DNA of 64,000 bases from Crystallibacter permensis (GCF_025960875.1 NZ_JAODLR010000001.1:372001-436000), one strand, 5' to 3'. Counted from the first letter of the stretch, positions 19,009-28,580 are shown. Made by a program: numbers and translations. The notes: generated by a model not told the origin, from the letters alone.

Positions 19009-19374
19009 CCGCATCAATGAGCGCAAGAGGACGACAGTGAAAGCTTTGTGCTTTTGAGGGTCGGCGCGAGGCCCATAAGATTGGGCGATGCGCCGGCCAT
19101 GTCCCCCAAAGCAGAGCCAGCCCCCCTTTATGTATTGCGAACGCCGGAAAACTGGCCAGCCTGCGCGCAGGGGCAGCAGATTAAATGGGTGATGGCGAAA
19201 GCGACCAGTTGAGATCAAATCAACGTCATCGACGTGTCAGCCGAGCCCCCGGCATGCAACTTTTTGAACAGCACTAGCTCGAAGTAGGCACTTTTCGCCC
19301 GTCCAAGTGCACGGCAGGATGTTCGCCACTGGCATGACATCGAGGTGGTAACAAAAACTTAAGGAGCAAATGAT
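19009..19374. other. Intergenic region, no gene recognised
   Basis: 366 bases between the MFS gene and the second hydroxyacid dehydrogenase. Short frames on both strands show no recognisable protein. It must include the promoter of the dehydrogenase, but no clear -35/-10 pair or hairpin was seen. Confidence 0.5.
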
Positions 19375-20265
19375 ATGAGCGTAATTGCGTTCGTAGGGCT
19401 CGGCGCCATGGGAGGGCCCATGGCAACCAATCTCGTCCGGGGCGGTCATACGGTGAACGGTTTTGACCCGTCAGAGGAAGCTTGCTCGACAGCAGCCGTC
19501 AACGGCGTCCGAATCTTTGACCGCGCAGAAGAAACAGTCTGGAATGCTGATTTAGTCATTACAATGCTGCCCAGCGGATCATCGGTGCATAAGGTCTTGC
19601 TGGGTGACGCGGGACTCATTGCACTCGTCAAGCCAGGGACATTGCTGATTGATTCATCATCGATCGATGTCTCGACGTCGAAGGCTGTGCACGCGAGTGC
19701 GGAGACGGCAGGCGTGCACTGCCTCGACGCTCCGGTCTCCGGAGGAATCGCTGGAGCAGTCGCGGGCACACTGACCTTCATGGTTGGCGGCAGTGTCGAA
19801 GTCTTGGAGATGGCTCGCCCCGTACTGGACAGTATGGGAACCACAATCGTCCATGTGGGAGAGGGCGGCACAGGGCAGGCGGCTAAGACCTGCAACCAGA
19901 TGCTGTTCGGTACGACGCTTACGGCGGTCAGCGAAATGTTCGTCCTCGCAACATCGCTGGGGCTCGACCACAAAGCCCTTTGGAACATAGTCACAAATTC
20001 GACAGGTGACTGCCGGGCCCTCAGACATTTTTGTCCTGCACCGGACGTTGTTCCCGGTTCGGCAGCCGACAATGACTACAAACCAGGCTTTTCGGCATCG
20101 CTCATGCTGAAGGACCTAAACCTCTCACTGATGGCCGCAGCAGCAACCGGCCAGAAACTGCCCCTGGCAGAATCTGCCGCCGACGCCTATTGCGACCTGG
20201 TCGCACAATTCGATGCGCTCGACTGCTCGGCAATCATCAAAGTCGTCCCCACGACTTCTAGGTAA
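19375..20265 (+). CDS. 3-hydroxyisobutyrate dehydrogenase-family reductase (second copy)
   Basis: 296-residue paralogue of the enzyme at 12.6 kb: GLGAMGGPMATNLV at the N-terminus, DAPVSGG near residue 120 and the Lys in GQAAKTCNQMLFG near 170. Both share GSAADN-Y near residue 230. AAGGAG lies ten bases before the ATG. It follows the ACS transporter, suggesting that transporter and dehydrogenase serve one hydroxyacid. Two diverged copies within 7 kb point to different substrates or steps. Confidence 0.88.
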   Translation: MSVIAFVGLGAMGGPMATNLVRGGHTVNGFDPSEEACSTAAVNGVRIFDRAEETVWNADLVITMLPSGSSVHKVLLGDAGLIALVKPGTLLIDSSSIDVSTSKAVHASAETAGVHCLDAPVSGGIAGAVAGTLTFMVGGSVEVLEMARPVLDSMGTTIVHVGEGGTGQAAKTCNQMLFGTTLTAVSEMFVLATSLGLDHKALWNIVTNSTGDCRALRHFCPAPDVVPGSAADNDYKPGFSASLMLKDLNLSLMAAAATGQKLPLAESAADAYCDLVAQFDALDCSAIIKVVPTTSR

Positions 20266-20645
20266 TAAAATAACTTCAGCCCGTACCAATAAGACCAGCG
20301 CCACCATGGGCCGTTAGCGGTCATGGAAAACTTACTCTTCGACATCCGGTGTGGATCAGAGGGTGAGGTCTGCCGGCAGCCAGGAGCATACGGAGGCGGG
20401 TAGTTGCGATCCGCGAGCGACGTAGAGTCCGACCAAGGGGCGCTACTTTGCCCATTGGGCAATTTGTGGAAAGCCGTCAGGATTTTCTCGCCTTCACGCC
20501 GTCCTAGGGGCTGTTGTTGGATGGGGGAAAGGACCTCCTCGACGACCAATGCCGAGTTGACGATGTGGAAGTCATCCAGCACTGCCACCGTGTTTACGGT
20601 TCCGCCCGGGGAATCATGTCAAGATGCCCGCTTCGATCGATTCCG
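20266..20645. other. Region with no recognisable intact gene
   Basis: About 380 bases between the second dehydrogenase and the promoter-like repeat. A minus-strand frame at 20187-20588 overlaps the dehydrogenase, shows no known motif and has no clear ribosome site. I consider this non-coding or decayed. Confidence 0.4.
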
Positions 20646-20706
20646 TTGACTTCCGTCCCAAGCATTGTTAGTGTCACCACATCGTGGATCCAGAGTCCAA
20701 GATGCA
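20646..20706 (+). promoter_or_regulatory. Promoter-like segment before the sucC remnant
   Basis: TTGACT at 20646 and TAGTGT at 20669, with a 17-base spacer, form a plausible promoter pointing at the sucC remnant. It overlaps the CGTGGATCCAGAGTCCA block shared with 8533-8549. The second copy at 8.5 kb and the weaker one near 10.35 kb suggest a mobile or duplicated control segment. Confidence 0.45.
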
Positions 20707-20770
20707 ATCCTTGTCGGAGTCGGCCATTGCGCCCACACTTCGATTTCCCTCAACGTAGAGGACCTGAACC

Positions 20771-20905
20771 ATGGATCTGTTTGAATACCAGGCGCGATCT
20801 CTTTGAGGCACATGCTGAACCCGTGCTTGCAGGAATCGTTGCCTACACTCCAGAAGAAGCCAAAGCAGCAGCCGAAAAGATTGGCGCGTCAAGGTCGGCA
20901 AGACG
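20771..20905 (+). pseudogene. sucC: Succinyl-CoA synthetase beta subunit, N-terminal fragment
   Basis: Starts as MDLFEYQAR, then after a one-base frame change reads DLFEAHAEPVLAGIVAYTPE and EAKAAAEKIG, the known N-terminus of the ATP-grasp domain of SucC. The sequence then degenerates; the ATP-binding and CoA-ligase domains are absent. It carries its own GAGG ribosome site. It is a dead fragment, probably left by recombination with the housekeeping sucCD locus. Confidence 0.75.
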
Positions 20906-21172
20906 CCGTCCGAGACCGCCCATCTCCTCTGTTCGATTTACCCGACGCGCCTCCACGACAAGAGCCAGGTGCCCATGCAATTCGGCATCGCCTGACCAAA
21001 CTCCCTCGGATACGTCAGCTACTTGGGGAATGTAGCGATGGGATGCCCAAATGCAACGCTTCCCCAGGGAGATCCTGTAGTGCTAGGGGCCGTTCTAGGA
21101 CTTCTGCAACAATTGAGTGTCATGCTCCCGAGATGGCAAGCGTTGCGATGAGCAAACAAGGAGAAGATTTCC

Positions 21173-21502
21173 GTGACAACCACTTCGACCCAGACTTACA
21201 TCGATTTCATGGGAAACGTACTGAGGGTCCCCGCAGCGGAGATCGCCAATGTGCAGATATTATCCACCGAACCGCCCCATGGACGACGCAAGGCTGTGCC
21301 TGACGCGAAGGTTGAGGACTGGTGCACACTTGAAATCGATCAGAAGGTTTCCCTGTGGCGGCAAAAGAGCTTCGTTGCTTGGGGCATCGTAGACGAAGTT
21401 AGGCCGGACGGGTCCGCTGCGTGGCTCTTCATCCCGAATGAGCTCAAAAGGACCCTTGTACATACTTCGGACGCATTCACCATCAGCCTCGCCGACAGCT
21501 GA
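21173..21502 (+). CDS. Hypothetical protein, 109 residues
   Basis: Starts with GTG at 21173, preceded by AAGGAG. The protein is soluble, without signal peptide or membrane segment, and shows no motif that I recognise. It has a tryptophan-rich middle (DWCTLEIDQKVSLWRQKSF) and a C-terminal IPNELKRTLVH. It lies ten bases before the alpha/beta hydrolase gene on the same strand, so the two are likely co-expressed. Codon use and the clear ribosome site support a real gene; function is unknown. Confidence 0.6.
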   Translation: MTTTSTQTYIDFMGNVLRVPAAEIANVQILSTEPPHGRRKAVPDAKVEDWCTLEIDQKVSLWRQKSFVAWGIVDEVRPDGSAAWLFIPNELKRTLVHTSDAFTISLADS

Positions 21503-21512
21503 GTGGTTAGCT

Positions 21513-22361
21513 ATGCGTATGGAACTCTGCGTGCAACTACCAAACCTGAAAATGAACTACAGCGATACAGGAGGCAACCGGCCCTTGCTGGTGCTGCTTC
21601 ATGGCTGGCCCCAAACATCACAGTGCTGGCAGAAAGTCACTCCGGCACTGGCAACGAACTTTCGGGTCGTCGCGCCTGACCTGCGGGGGTATGGCCTGAG
21701 CGATAAGCCACTGGGCGGTTACGACAAGAGGACCATGGCTCGGGACATTCGCGATCTCATCGACCACCTTGGCTATGACACCGCCCGAATCGTCGGTCAC
21801 GATCGCGGTGCGCGGGTAGCTCATCGGTTCGCTCTGGACTATGCCAAGAGGCTCAGTCACCTGACCTTGCTGGACATCGCCCCTACCCTTCACACTTTCC
21901 GAGAAGGCAGAACTGCCACGGCGCGGGGCTACTGGCATTGGCTGTTCCATATGAAGGAGGATCTGCCCGAGTTGCTGGTAGCGCCACAAATCGACGGATA
22001 CTTGAGGTTTTTCTTCGAGCGATGGGCTGTGCAGCGAGCCGCCCTCGAACCCGCAATTCCCGACTACGTGGCCGCCTTCTCCCGGCCAGGTGCCTTGCGG
22101 GCTGGGTTCGATGACTACCGCGCCACAGATATCGACCTCGCGCACGATGCAGACGACTTCGATGAGGGCAAAACAATAAGTATTCCGGTGCAGATTTTGT
22201 GGGGCGAACATGGACTGCTCGCCGGCCTGGACGTGCTCCAGACGTGGAAACCTTTCGCTCCGGATGCCTTTGGGGAGCGAGTGGACAACTGCGGGCATTT
22301 CATTCCCGAAGAGCAATCAGAGGTGCTTAGCGAGAAACTCTTGCAGTACCTCCAAAGCTGA
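21513..22361 (+). CDS. Alpha/beta hydrolase, haloacetate dehalogenase/epoxide hydrolase-like
   Basis: 282-residue alpha/beta hydrolase. The oxyanion segment HGWPQTSQCW, the RGYGLSDKP loop and the nucleophile elbow GHDRGARVAHR with Asp as nucleophile are the pattern of fluoroacetate dehalogenases and epoxide hydrolases rather than serine esterases. The catalytic His is in NCGHFIPEEQ near the C-terminus. I chose the ATG at 21513; 21519 is also possible, since no strong ribosome site separates them. It follows the 109-residue gene closely. Confidence 0.85.
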   Translation: MRMELCVQLPNLKMNYSDTGGNRPLLVLLHGWPQTSQCWQKVTPALATNFRVVAPDLRGYGLSDKPLGGYDKRTMARDIRDLIDHLGYDTARIVGHDRGARVAHRFALDYAKRLSHLTLLDIAPTLHTFREGRTATARGYWHWLFHMKEDLPELLVAPQIDGYLRFFFERWAVQRAALEPAIPDYVAAFSRPGALRAGFDDYRATDIDLAHDADDFDEGKTISIPVQILWGEHGLLAGLDVLQTWKPFAPDAFGERVDNCGHFIPEEQSEVLSEKLLQYLQS

Positions 22362-22583
22362 ACCTGGGGATGTGGGAGAGCCGGCGTGTAGCCACGACAG
22401 TCCGGTCTTGGCCAGAGGCTTCCCTGGACGTAGTGCCTTCGCCGGGCCAGACATCGATGCTGGTCGGCAAGGGACCCACGGCTTCGGCGCGGCGCTTGTG
22501 TCTTAACCGGCCGGTGGATTCCGAATACCCTTGAACGTGCACCTCGGATCTGTGGCGCGAGATGGAGATCCGGCTGTAACGTC

Positions 22584-23255
22584 CTAGTCTTCAAAATCCA
22601 CGGCGAGCGAATCGATTCTGTCGAAATGCTGGTCCATGGCCTCGACCGCGCTCGATGGATCCCTGGCTTTGATTGCTTCAAGAATGGAGCGATGGAGCAG
22701 ACGCATCTCATCGACGTCGCTTGTCAGCCGCAACATTCTGGAACGGCGGACGCTGACGGAATCGGCGATCAGATCACCGACCGCGGCCGAAAAGAACATC
22801 AAGGCAGGATCACCTGAAGCTTGAAAGATGGCGTGGTGGAAATCGAGATCAGCTGCGTAAAGGTCGTCCGCCTGAGTCAGCTTTTCCATTCTCATCACGG
22901 CCTCTTCCGCGTGAGCGACGGGGATCGGCCTAAAAACCTCTGCCGCCATTTTGACTGCTTGTCGTTCTAGAGCGACCCGAACCGGTTGGAAAGCAGACGC
23001 GGAAGACAGCACGGAGGAATGCAACCCTATTTTCAAGGCAGCTGCCAGATCCTGCGGCCTTACGGTGCGCGTGTAGGTCCCGGCAGAACCTCTCCTTTCC
23101 AGGGCTCCCGTGGCTTCCAGTTTTCTGAGTCGGTGTCGCAGCGCCGTACGCGAGCTGCCCCATTGGGCAACGAGTTCCCGTTCAGAGGGAATGCGCTGGT
23201 CAGGACCAACCTTCTCCATCAAGTCCAGCAGCTTGGCCAGAAGATCATCTTCCAC
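22584..23255 (-). CDS. GntR-family regulator (FCD type), first copy
   Basis: 223-residue GntR/FadR-group regulator: the winged helix with RIPSERELVAQWGSSRTALR and HRLRKLEATGALERR in residues 20-65, followed by an all-helical FCD ligand domain from about residue 80. It shares layout with the second GntR gene at 33.1-33.8 kb, so they are likely paralogues. It lies 180 bases downstream of the alcohol dehydrogenase of the TRAP operon on the same strand. Its operator is not apparent, although it may compete for the TGGTANTACCA sites. Confidence 0.87.
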   Translation of the reverse strand: MEDDLLAKLLDLMEKVGPDQRIPSERELVAQWGSSRTALRHRLRKLEATGALERRGSAGTYTRTVRPQDLAAALKIGLHSSVLSSASAFQPVRVALERQAVKMAAEVFRPIPVAHAEEAVMRMEKLTQADDLYAADLDFHHAIFQASGDPALMFFSAAVGDLIADSVSVRRSRMLRLTSDVDEMRLLHRSILEAIKARDPSSAVEAMDQHFDRIDSLAVDFED

Positions 23256-23434
23256 AATGCTCCCCTCTCGGAGTTGTCGTGAGGAATGGTGCCCCGTTGG
23301 CCGACCGAAGGAGATCTGGCTACTTCGTTACGTGACACTGGGCCGTTTGCAGCTGTAATCGGGTCTCTTCACTGCTTGAGCCCCACTGTTGATCGATCTC
23401 TGATGGGGCATGCGAATGTGGTCGGTTCCTGCCT

Positions 23435-24502
23435 TTACCTGAGACTTTGATAGCGCTTCTCCTTATCAGAATTCGGAGAATCCTCGGTGATGTCGATCAG
23501 GACCTTGCCCATGACGCCTTGTTCTGACGTGTCGTGAGCTTGGGCTGCCTGCTCGAGCCGAAAACGATGCAACGGCATGCCATGCTTCTCACCTACCCCC
23601 ATTCGTCCCTCCCGCAGGGCGTGCTGAACAGCCCTCACCGCGTGTCGTTTCTGCTCTGTCGTCGTTGTGTAAGTCATGACGAACTGGACCCGCACGTTCT
23701 TGGACATACATTCTCGGGCGGGAAATATGAGGCTATCGATGTCATCTGATGTGAAGACGGCAATGGTTCCGCCTCCCGTGACCACCGCTAGATCAACATC
23801 CATGTTCGCCCGGGCGTTAACCTCGACGATGATGTCGGCTCCAGATGGGCTAATCTGTCGAACCAAAGCCACAACATCCTCGCTGCGGTAGTTAATGACC
23901 GCGTGGGCACCCGCCCGGCGGGCCATCACCGCCTTACGCTCGGTACTGACTGTCGTGATGACTTTGGCACCTGCCCATGAGGCGAGTTGAATTGCCGCGT
24001 GGCCGACAGCGCCCGCCCCACCTGCAACGAGAACGGTCATGCCTTCCAACGTTCCTGGTGCGAGACTGGCAGGAGCGCGCTCATGTGCGGTAAGCGCTCG
24101 GTGCGCAGTGAGCGCAGGAATACCCAGGGACGCGCCTTCGTCGAAAGAAGCTGTGCCCGGAAGAGTAACAATGTTGGCGGCGGGAAGAACCACATACTCC
24201 TGTGCAGTTCCCTCGGCGCGTTGCCAGGCGGCTTCCCAAACCCACACTCTCGTTCCGATTTCCACCCCCTCGACGCCATCGCCCAAGCAAGCAACGTATC
24301 CGGCGCCGTCGTGCCCCGGGACTTGTACGCTTGCACGGCTACTGGCACGTTTTGCTCCGTTTCTTGTCTTCCAGTCCGTGGGATTGACACCGGAAACGAC
24401 TAACCGTACGCATACTTCACCCGGGCCAGGGGCCGGCATCTCCTTCTCCATCAGCCGAAGAACCGACGCCGGCCCCGTTCTTGAGTAAGCGATAGATTTC
24501 AT
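23435..24502 (-). CDS. Zinc-type alcohol dehydrogenase / quinone oxidoreductase (MDR) family
   Basis: 355-residue medium-chain reductase: GroES-like N-terminal half with GVNPTDWKTRNG and VPGHDGAGYV, then a Rossmann domain with VLVAGGAGAVGHAAIQLA. The cysteine ligands of zinc enzymes are not evident, so a zinc-free quinone-reductase-like NADPH enzyme is more likely. The ATG at 24500-24502 gives the normal N-terminus; a TTG eight codons upstream is possible. It is the last gene of the TRAP/SDR operon and so probably reduces or oxidises the imported compound. Confidence 0.85.
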   Translation of the reverse strand: MKSIAYSRTGPASVLRLMEKEMPAPGPGEVCVRLVVSGVNPTDWKTRNGAKRASSRASVQVPGHDGAGYVACLGDGVEGVEIGTRVWVWEAAWQRAEGTAQEYVVLPAANIVTLPGTASFDEGASLGIPALTAHRALTAHERAPASLAPGTLEGMTVLVAGGAGAVGHAAIQLASWAGAKVITTVSTERKAVMARRAGAHAVINYRSEDVVALVRQISPSGADIIVEVNARANMDVDLAVVTGGGTIAVFTSDDIDSLIFPARECMSKNVRVQFVMTYTTTTEQKRHAVRAVQHALREGRMGVGEKHGMPLHRFRLEQAAQAHDTSEQGVMGKVLIDITEDSPNSDKEKRYQSLR

Positions 24503-24543
24503 ATGTCCAGACCCATCATCAGGCAATGCACGTCCAAGTCCTT

Positions 24544-25365
24544 TTAGGTTGCGGGGCTAGACGATTGCTGAACCAATCCACCGTCGACAGGTAGACACAC
24601 GGCGTTGACGTACTTCGCTTCGTCTGAGGCCAGGAACAGCGCGGCGTGGGCGACATCGAATGAGTCGCCCATCTTGCCGGTCGGAGACAGCGCATTTCGA
24701 GCCGCGACCATCTCTTCGACTGAGTCGTATGCGCCGCTGATCTGCTTGTACATCATGGGAGTTTTAATGAATCCGGGAGCCACGGAGTTGGCCCGGATAC
24801 CCCGCGCGGCATACTCCAGGGCGAGGTTGGTTGTGAATTGCACGAGTCCGCCCTTAGTGGCGGAGTAGCTGGGGAAGTTGTAGCCGATGTAGCGCATGCC
24901 GCCCACTGAGGCGATATTTACAATTGAACCCTGTCCTTGGGCCAGCATGTGGGGAAGCACATGCTTGCAGGTGAGGAACGCGCTGGTGAGGTTGATCCGG
25001 ATGACCTTGTCCCATTCCTCCAAGGACATCTCGACGGGCCCGCCCATGCGGGCCACACCGACGTTGTTGTGGAGCACATCGATCCCACCGTAGGCGGCAA
25101 CCGTTTCCTTCACCGCGGCGGCCACCGAAGCTTCGTCGGAAACGTCGCCGACGATTCCGAGGACACGTGCGGGGATGCCAAGTTCTGCGCATTCTTTCTC
25201 CACACGTTCGACAGCTGCCGAGACAGCGTCCGGATGGAGATCCACGATGGCTAGTCGTGCCCCGGCGCGAGCATAAACGATGCTGGCAGCGAGCCCGTTG
25301 TTGATGCTCCCGTCGATTGATCCGCCGCCGAAAACGATGGTCGATTTGTCCTGGATCCTGGTCAT
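24544..25365 (-). CDS. Short-chain dehydrogenase/reductase
   Basis: 273-residue SDR. The cofactor motif is a stretched variant, GGGSIDGSINNG, near residue 13 instead of the usual TGxxxGIG. NNVGVARMG supplies the conserved Asn motif, and the active site is Ser in NIASVGG and YSATKGG. GAAAGGAAC precedes the ATG. It lies between the TRAP permease and the MDR enzyme on the same strand and probably oxidises a hydroxy compound. The longer loop in the dinucleotide motif is a mild oddity. Confidence 0.88.
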   Translation of the reverse strand: MTRIQDKSTIVFGGGSIDGSINNGLAASIVYARAGARLAIVDLHPDAVSAAVERVEKECAELGIPARVLGIVGDVSDEASVAAAVKETVAAYGGIDVLHNNVGVARMGGPVEMSLEEWDKVIRINLTSAFLTCKHVLPHMLAQGQGSIVNIASVGGMRYIGYNFPSYSATKGGLVQFTTNLALEYAARGIRANSVAPGFIKTPMMYKQISGAYDSVEEMVAARNALSPTGKMGDSFDVAHAALFLASDEAKYVNAVCLPVDGGLVQQSSSPAT

Positions 25366-25500
25366 GGCAAGTTCCTTTCTCGAAGTGAATATGTGGCAAG
25401 CGGTCTTTCCGCCCGTCCACGTTGCTGGTCAATAATTGTGTCGGCGTGCAGGGATCAGCGCCCTCTATACGGACATTGTTGGGTGCTTTCCGCCGCCGGC

Positions 25501-27039
25501 CTACATCCCCATCAGGTCGGGCAAGAAGTTGCTCAGGGCGGGCACAAAGGTGATGAGCATGAGGACAGCAATACCGGCGCCGAAGAACGGCCAGATGCCT
25601 TTGACAGCCTCTCCGAATGGAATCTTCGCGATGCCAGCGGCGACAAACAGGTCGATGCCAACCGGCGGCGTGACCAGGCCGAGAGCGAGGTTGACGGTCA
25701 TGAAGACGCCGATTGTCGTCATGTCCATGCCCAGTTCCACGAGCACTGGGACGAATAGCGGGACGAACAAGTAGAACGCGCTTATCGCGTCTAGGAACAT
25801 GCCGGCGATCAGCAGGACGACGTTGATGAGCAGAATGAGGATGATGGCGTTGTCGGTGATCGAGAGCAGCCCATCCGCGACGTTTTGGGCGATCCGGAAC
25901 TTGGTGATTACGTAGGCGAAGAGTGTGGCGGTGGCGATGATGAACATTATGCGGGAGGACTGGATACCGGCCGTCGTGAATATCTTGTACATGTCCTTGA
26001 GCTTCAGCTCCCGCGACACGAACAGCCCGACAAAGAGTGCGTAGACAGCCGCGACGGCGGCCGATTCGGTAGGTGTGAATATGCCTCCGTAGATGCCGCC
26101 CAGGATGATGATCGGCATCAAGAGGCCGGGAATCGCACGGAACAGGGCGGTGCGGATGACCGGCCATGGAGCTCTCGTAGTACGGATTTCAATCATTGCC
26201 TCGTGAGGAAGGTCCTCCAGTGTCAGGACGGTGGAAGAACCCCGGGTTTCCTCTCTGGCGGCATCGTTTCCCTTGCCGCGGTTGCCGTAACTTCCATGGA
26301 TGGATGGACCGGAACCGGGCATGGCGTCTGCCGACCCTCCGGAGGTTGCCGGAGCAACAAACCCTCGGCCGCCCACGTGCGGAACCCGGCCCATGGCCTT
26401 ATCGACGTGCGCCTTGGCACTCTTCTTGGCCTGCGCCATTTCACGGGGTAGGAACCGGGCGACGAGATAAAATGCGATGGCAAGCAGGATGCCGGGAATG
26501 ATGCCGGCCATGAAAAGGCGGCCGATGGAGATGCGTTCGTAGTCGCTTGCCACTACCGCGAAAACGATAAATGCGATGCTGGGCGGAAGGACGATGCCCA
26601 TCTCGCCGGCACTGGCAACGAGTGCGGCAGCGTGTCGTTTCCTGTAGCCGTGCTTTGCAAGGGCGGGAATGAGGATTCCGCCAAGGGCGGCGACGGTAGC
26701 TGGACCCGATCCGGAGATGGACGAGAAAACCAGGGCGGCAAGGATCGTCGTAAGTGCGATGCCGCTCTTACGGTGGCCCACGCACGCATCGGCTAGTTCT
26801 ATCAGTCGTGCTGAGATTCCTGTTAGTTCCATGATTACGCCAGCCAGGATGAAGAACGGGATGGCCAGCAGCGTCTCGGACGACATGGATGCATACATGA
26901 TGCCAGTGGTCGGGAATAAGGCAGTGGCGCCCTGCATGTAGATGATGGTTGCTGCGGCGGAGATCCCCATGGAGAAGGCGACTGGCACTCCGATGAACAA
27001 CAGGAGCAGGAAAGAGCCGAACAATACGAGTTCAAGCAT
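25501..27039 (-). CDS. TRAP transporter large permease (DctM-like) with cytoplasmic insert
   Basis: 512 residues; the DctM family is usually about 430. The membrane core is typical, with LAIPFFILAGVIME, SSISGSGPATVAALG, GEMGIVLPPSIAF and GGIYGGIFTPTESAAVA. The extra length is one hydrophilic, glycine- and charge-rich insert of about 80 residues (around 205-288) in the loop between membrane halves. It would form the sodium-driven carrier with the DctQ and DctP products. The insert stays in frame and has normal codon use, so it appears genuine. Confidence 0.9.
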   Translation of the reverse strand: MLELVLFGSFLLLLFIGVPVAFSMGISAAATIIYMQGATALFPTTGIMYASMSSETLLAIPFFILAGVIMELTGISARLIELADACVGHRKSGIALTTILAALVFSSISGSGPATVAALGGILIPALAKHGYRKRHAAALVASAGEMGIVLPPSIAFIVFAVVASDYERISIGRLFMAGIIPGILLAIAFYLVARFLPREMAQAKKSAKAHVDKAMGRVPHVGGRGFVAPATSGGSADAMPGSGPSIHGSYGNRGKGNDAAREETRGSSTVLTLEDLPHEAMIEIRTTRAPWPVIRTALFRAIPGLLMPIIILGGIYGGIFTPTESAAVAAVYALFVGLFVSRELKLKDMYKIFTTAGIQSSRIMFIIATATLFAYVITKFRIAQNVADGLLSITDNAIILILLINVVLLIAGMFLDAISAFYLFVPLFVPVLVELGMDMTTIGVFMTVNLALGLVTPPVGIDLFVAAGIAKIPFGEAVKGIWPFFGAGIAVLMLITFVPALSNFLPDLMGM

Positions 27040-27043
27040 GGTA

Positions 27044-27550
27044 CTAACCTCCCGGGAGGAGCTCGGTGGCCTCGGCCAACGGCTTCGGGTGTCGGATACG
27101 GTTGACGGTCAGCTGAACTGAACGAAGAATCCCGAAGGCTGCACCAAGTGGCAAGGCCGCGGACAGGACCCATTGGGGAATGCGGAGCCCAGCTGTTGCG
27201 CGGCCGCTTTCCAACTGACTGGTGACCATGTCCATGCCCAACCAGAGCAGAAGGACCATGAACCCGGTCAGGGCGATGCCGATCACGACAGTCACTACGA
27301 TTCGGAGGTGACCACTGGCTGCATCGCTCAGGAGCGAGAAATTGGGATGCGCGTTAGCTCTAATGGCTGCAGAAGTGCCGATCATGATGAGGTAAACGGC
27401 TAGACCGATGACGATCTCCGTACTCCATGACAACGAGGCATGAAGGGCATACCTGCTTACCACGTTGATGAACGCAAGCATCGTCAAAAGGAAGAATGCT
27501 GAGGCGATGCTCACGTCCTCAACGATCGAAAGTGCCTTGTCAAAAACCAT
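27044..27550 (-). CDS. TRAP transporter small permease (DctQ-like)
   Basis: 168-residue, four-helix membrane subunit with the family segment AFINVVSRYALHASLSWSTE. The ATG at 27548-27550 follows GGGAGC at good spacing; a longer frame upstream runs into the dctP gene and is rejected. It lies four bases before dctM and 25 bases after dctP, as expected for a TRAP operon. Confidence 0.88.
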   Translation of the reverse strand: MVFDKALSIVEDVSIASAFFLLTMLAFINVVSRYALHASLSWSTEIVIGLAVYLIMIGTSAAIRANAHPNFSLLSDAASGHLRIVVTVVIGIALTGFMVLLLWLGMDMVTSQLESGRATAGLRIPQWVLSAALPLGAAFGILRSVQLTVNRIRHPKPLAEATELLPGG

Positions 27551-27575
27551 TGTTCTGCTCCCGCTAGGCTTCGGG

Positions 27576-28580
27576 TTACTTGGGCTGGACCGCGGAAACG
27601 AGCGCTTCCGTCCGAATCGGTTCGAATTTGTCATGCACGGGACTTACGGCTTCGCGGAACGCCTTTATTTGCGATTCGTCGAGTTCGGCGACGTTCATGG
27701 AACCCTTCATCGCCTCCAACTGCTCGGTTTCACGCTTGCGGTTCTCTGCGATCTGCACCTTGTTGGCTTCAGCGGCCGCCTTCTCCACAAGGGCTTTGTC
27801 CTCGTCACTCAGGGAGTCATAGAGGTCCTTGTTCATTCCGAGCATCAGAGGGTCGTAGACGTAGTTCCAGACCGTCAGGTGTTCTTGAACCTCAGCGAGA
27901 CCGTTCGAGTAGATGACGTCGTAAGGGTTCTCCTGGCCATCAATCGTTCCGTTCTGCAATGAAGTAAAGACCTCACTGAAATCCATGGTGATCGGATCGG
28001 CGCCGAGGGCAGTGTAGAGGTCGAGGAATAGGCTGGACCCGGGGACTCGAAGCTTCATGTTCGCCAGATCGGACGGCTTGGTGATCGGGTGGACATTATT
28101 AGTTACCTGCCGGAAGCCCGACTCTCCAAAGCCCAGCAACTCGACGTTCGACTCATGAGCCAATTCTTTGTAAGCGTCGAGTGCCCCGCCGTTGATCGCC
28201 GCTTCTGCCTCGGCGTAGTCCTTGTAAAGGAACGGGGCGTTGATGGCTCCGTACCTCGGGTCGATGCCGGACCACGTGATCGTGGAGTTGTAAGAGAAGG
28301 CCTTGTCGCCGTTCATCAGCTGTTCGATGCCGGCAGCGGCGTCTCCGCCGGAAAGCTGTTCATTAGCGAAAATATTAACTTGAATGCGCCCGTCCGATTC
28401 TTCGTCGAGGACTTCCGCGAACTTCTCGGCGCCCAGGTACCAAGTCGTGCCGTCGCCAACCGTGACGGTGAAGTCCCAGTTATAGGATTCGGCACCGCCG
28501 CTATCGCTGGCGTTCGCAGAACACCCGGCCAATCCCAAAGTCAGTACTACGGCAGCAGTAGAGGTCTTAAGGAACTTCAT
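27576..28580 (-). CDS. TRAP transporter solute-binding lipoprotein (DctP-like)
   Basis: 334 residues with a lipoprotein signal (MKFLKTSTAAVVLTLGLAGC, lipobox Cys at residue 20), so it is tethered to the outside of the membrane. The DctP fold shows VPGSSLFLDLYTALGADPIT and the pocket region LQNGTIDGQENPYDVI, where an Arg in NMKLRVPG would hold a carboxylate. AAGGAG lies seven bases before the ATG. It should bind an organic acid and feed DctQM. A TGGTATTACCA site lies 77 bases upstream. Confidence 0.9.
   Translation of the reverse strand: MKFLKTSTAAVVLTLGLAGCSANASDSGGAESYNWDFTVTVGDGTTWYLGAEKFAEVLDEESDGRIQVNIFANEQLSGGDAAAGIEQLMNGDKAFSYNSTITWSGIDPRYGAINAPFLYKDYAEAEAAINGGALDAYKELAHESNVELLGFGESGFRQVTNNVHPITKPSDLANMKLRVPGSSLFLDLYTALGADPITMDFSEVFTSLQNGTIDGQENPYDVIYSNGLAEVQEHLTVWNYVYDPLMLGMNKDLYDSLSDEDKALVEKAAAEANKVQIAENRKRETEQLEAMKGSMNVAELDESQIKAFREAVSPVHDKFEPIRTEALVSAVQPK

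Noticed and set aside
20514-21035. 173-codon plus-strand frame spanning the sucC remnant
   Set aside because: Only the middle matches SucC, and it does so after a frame change; the rest is not protein-like. Listed as a pseudogene fragment instead.
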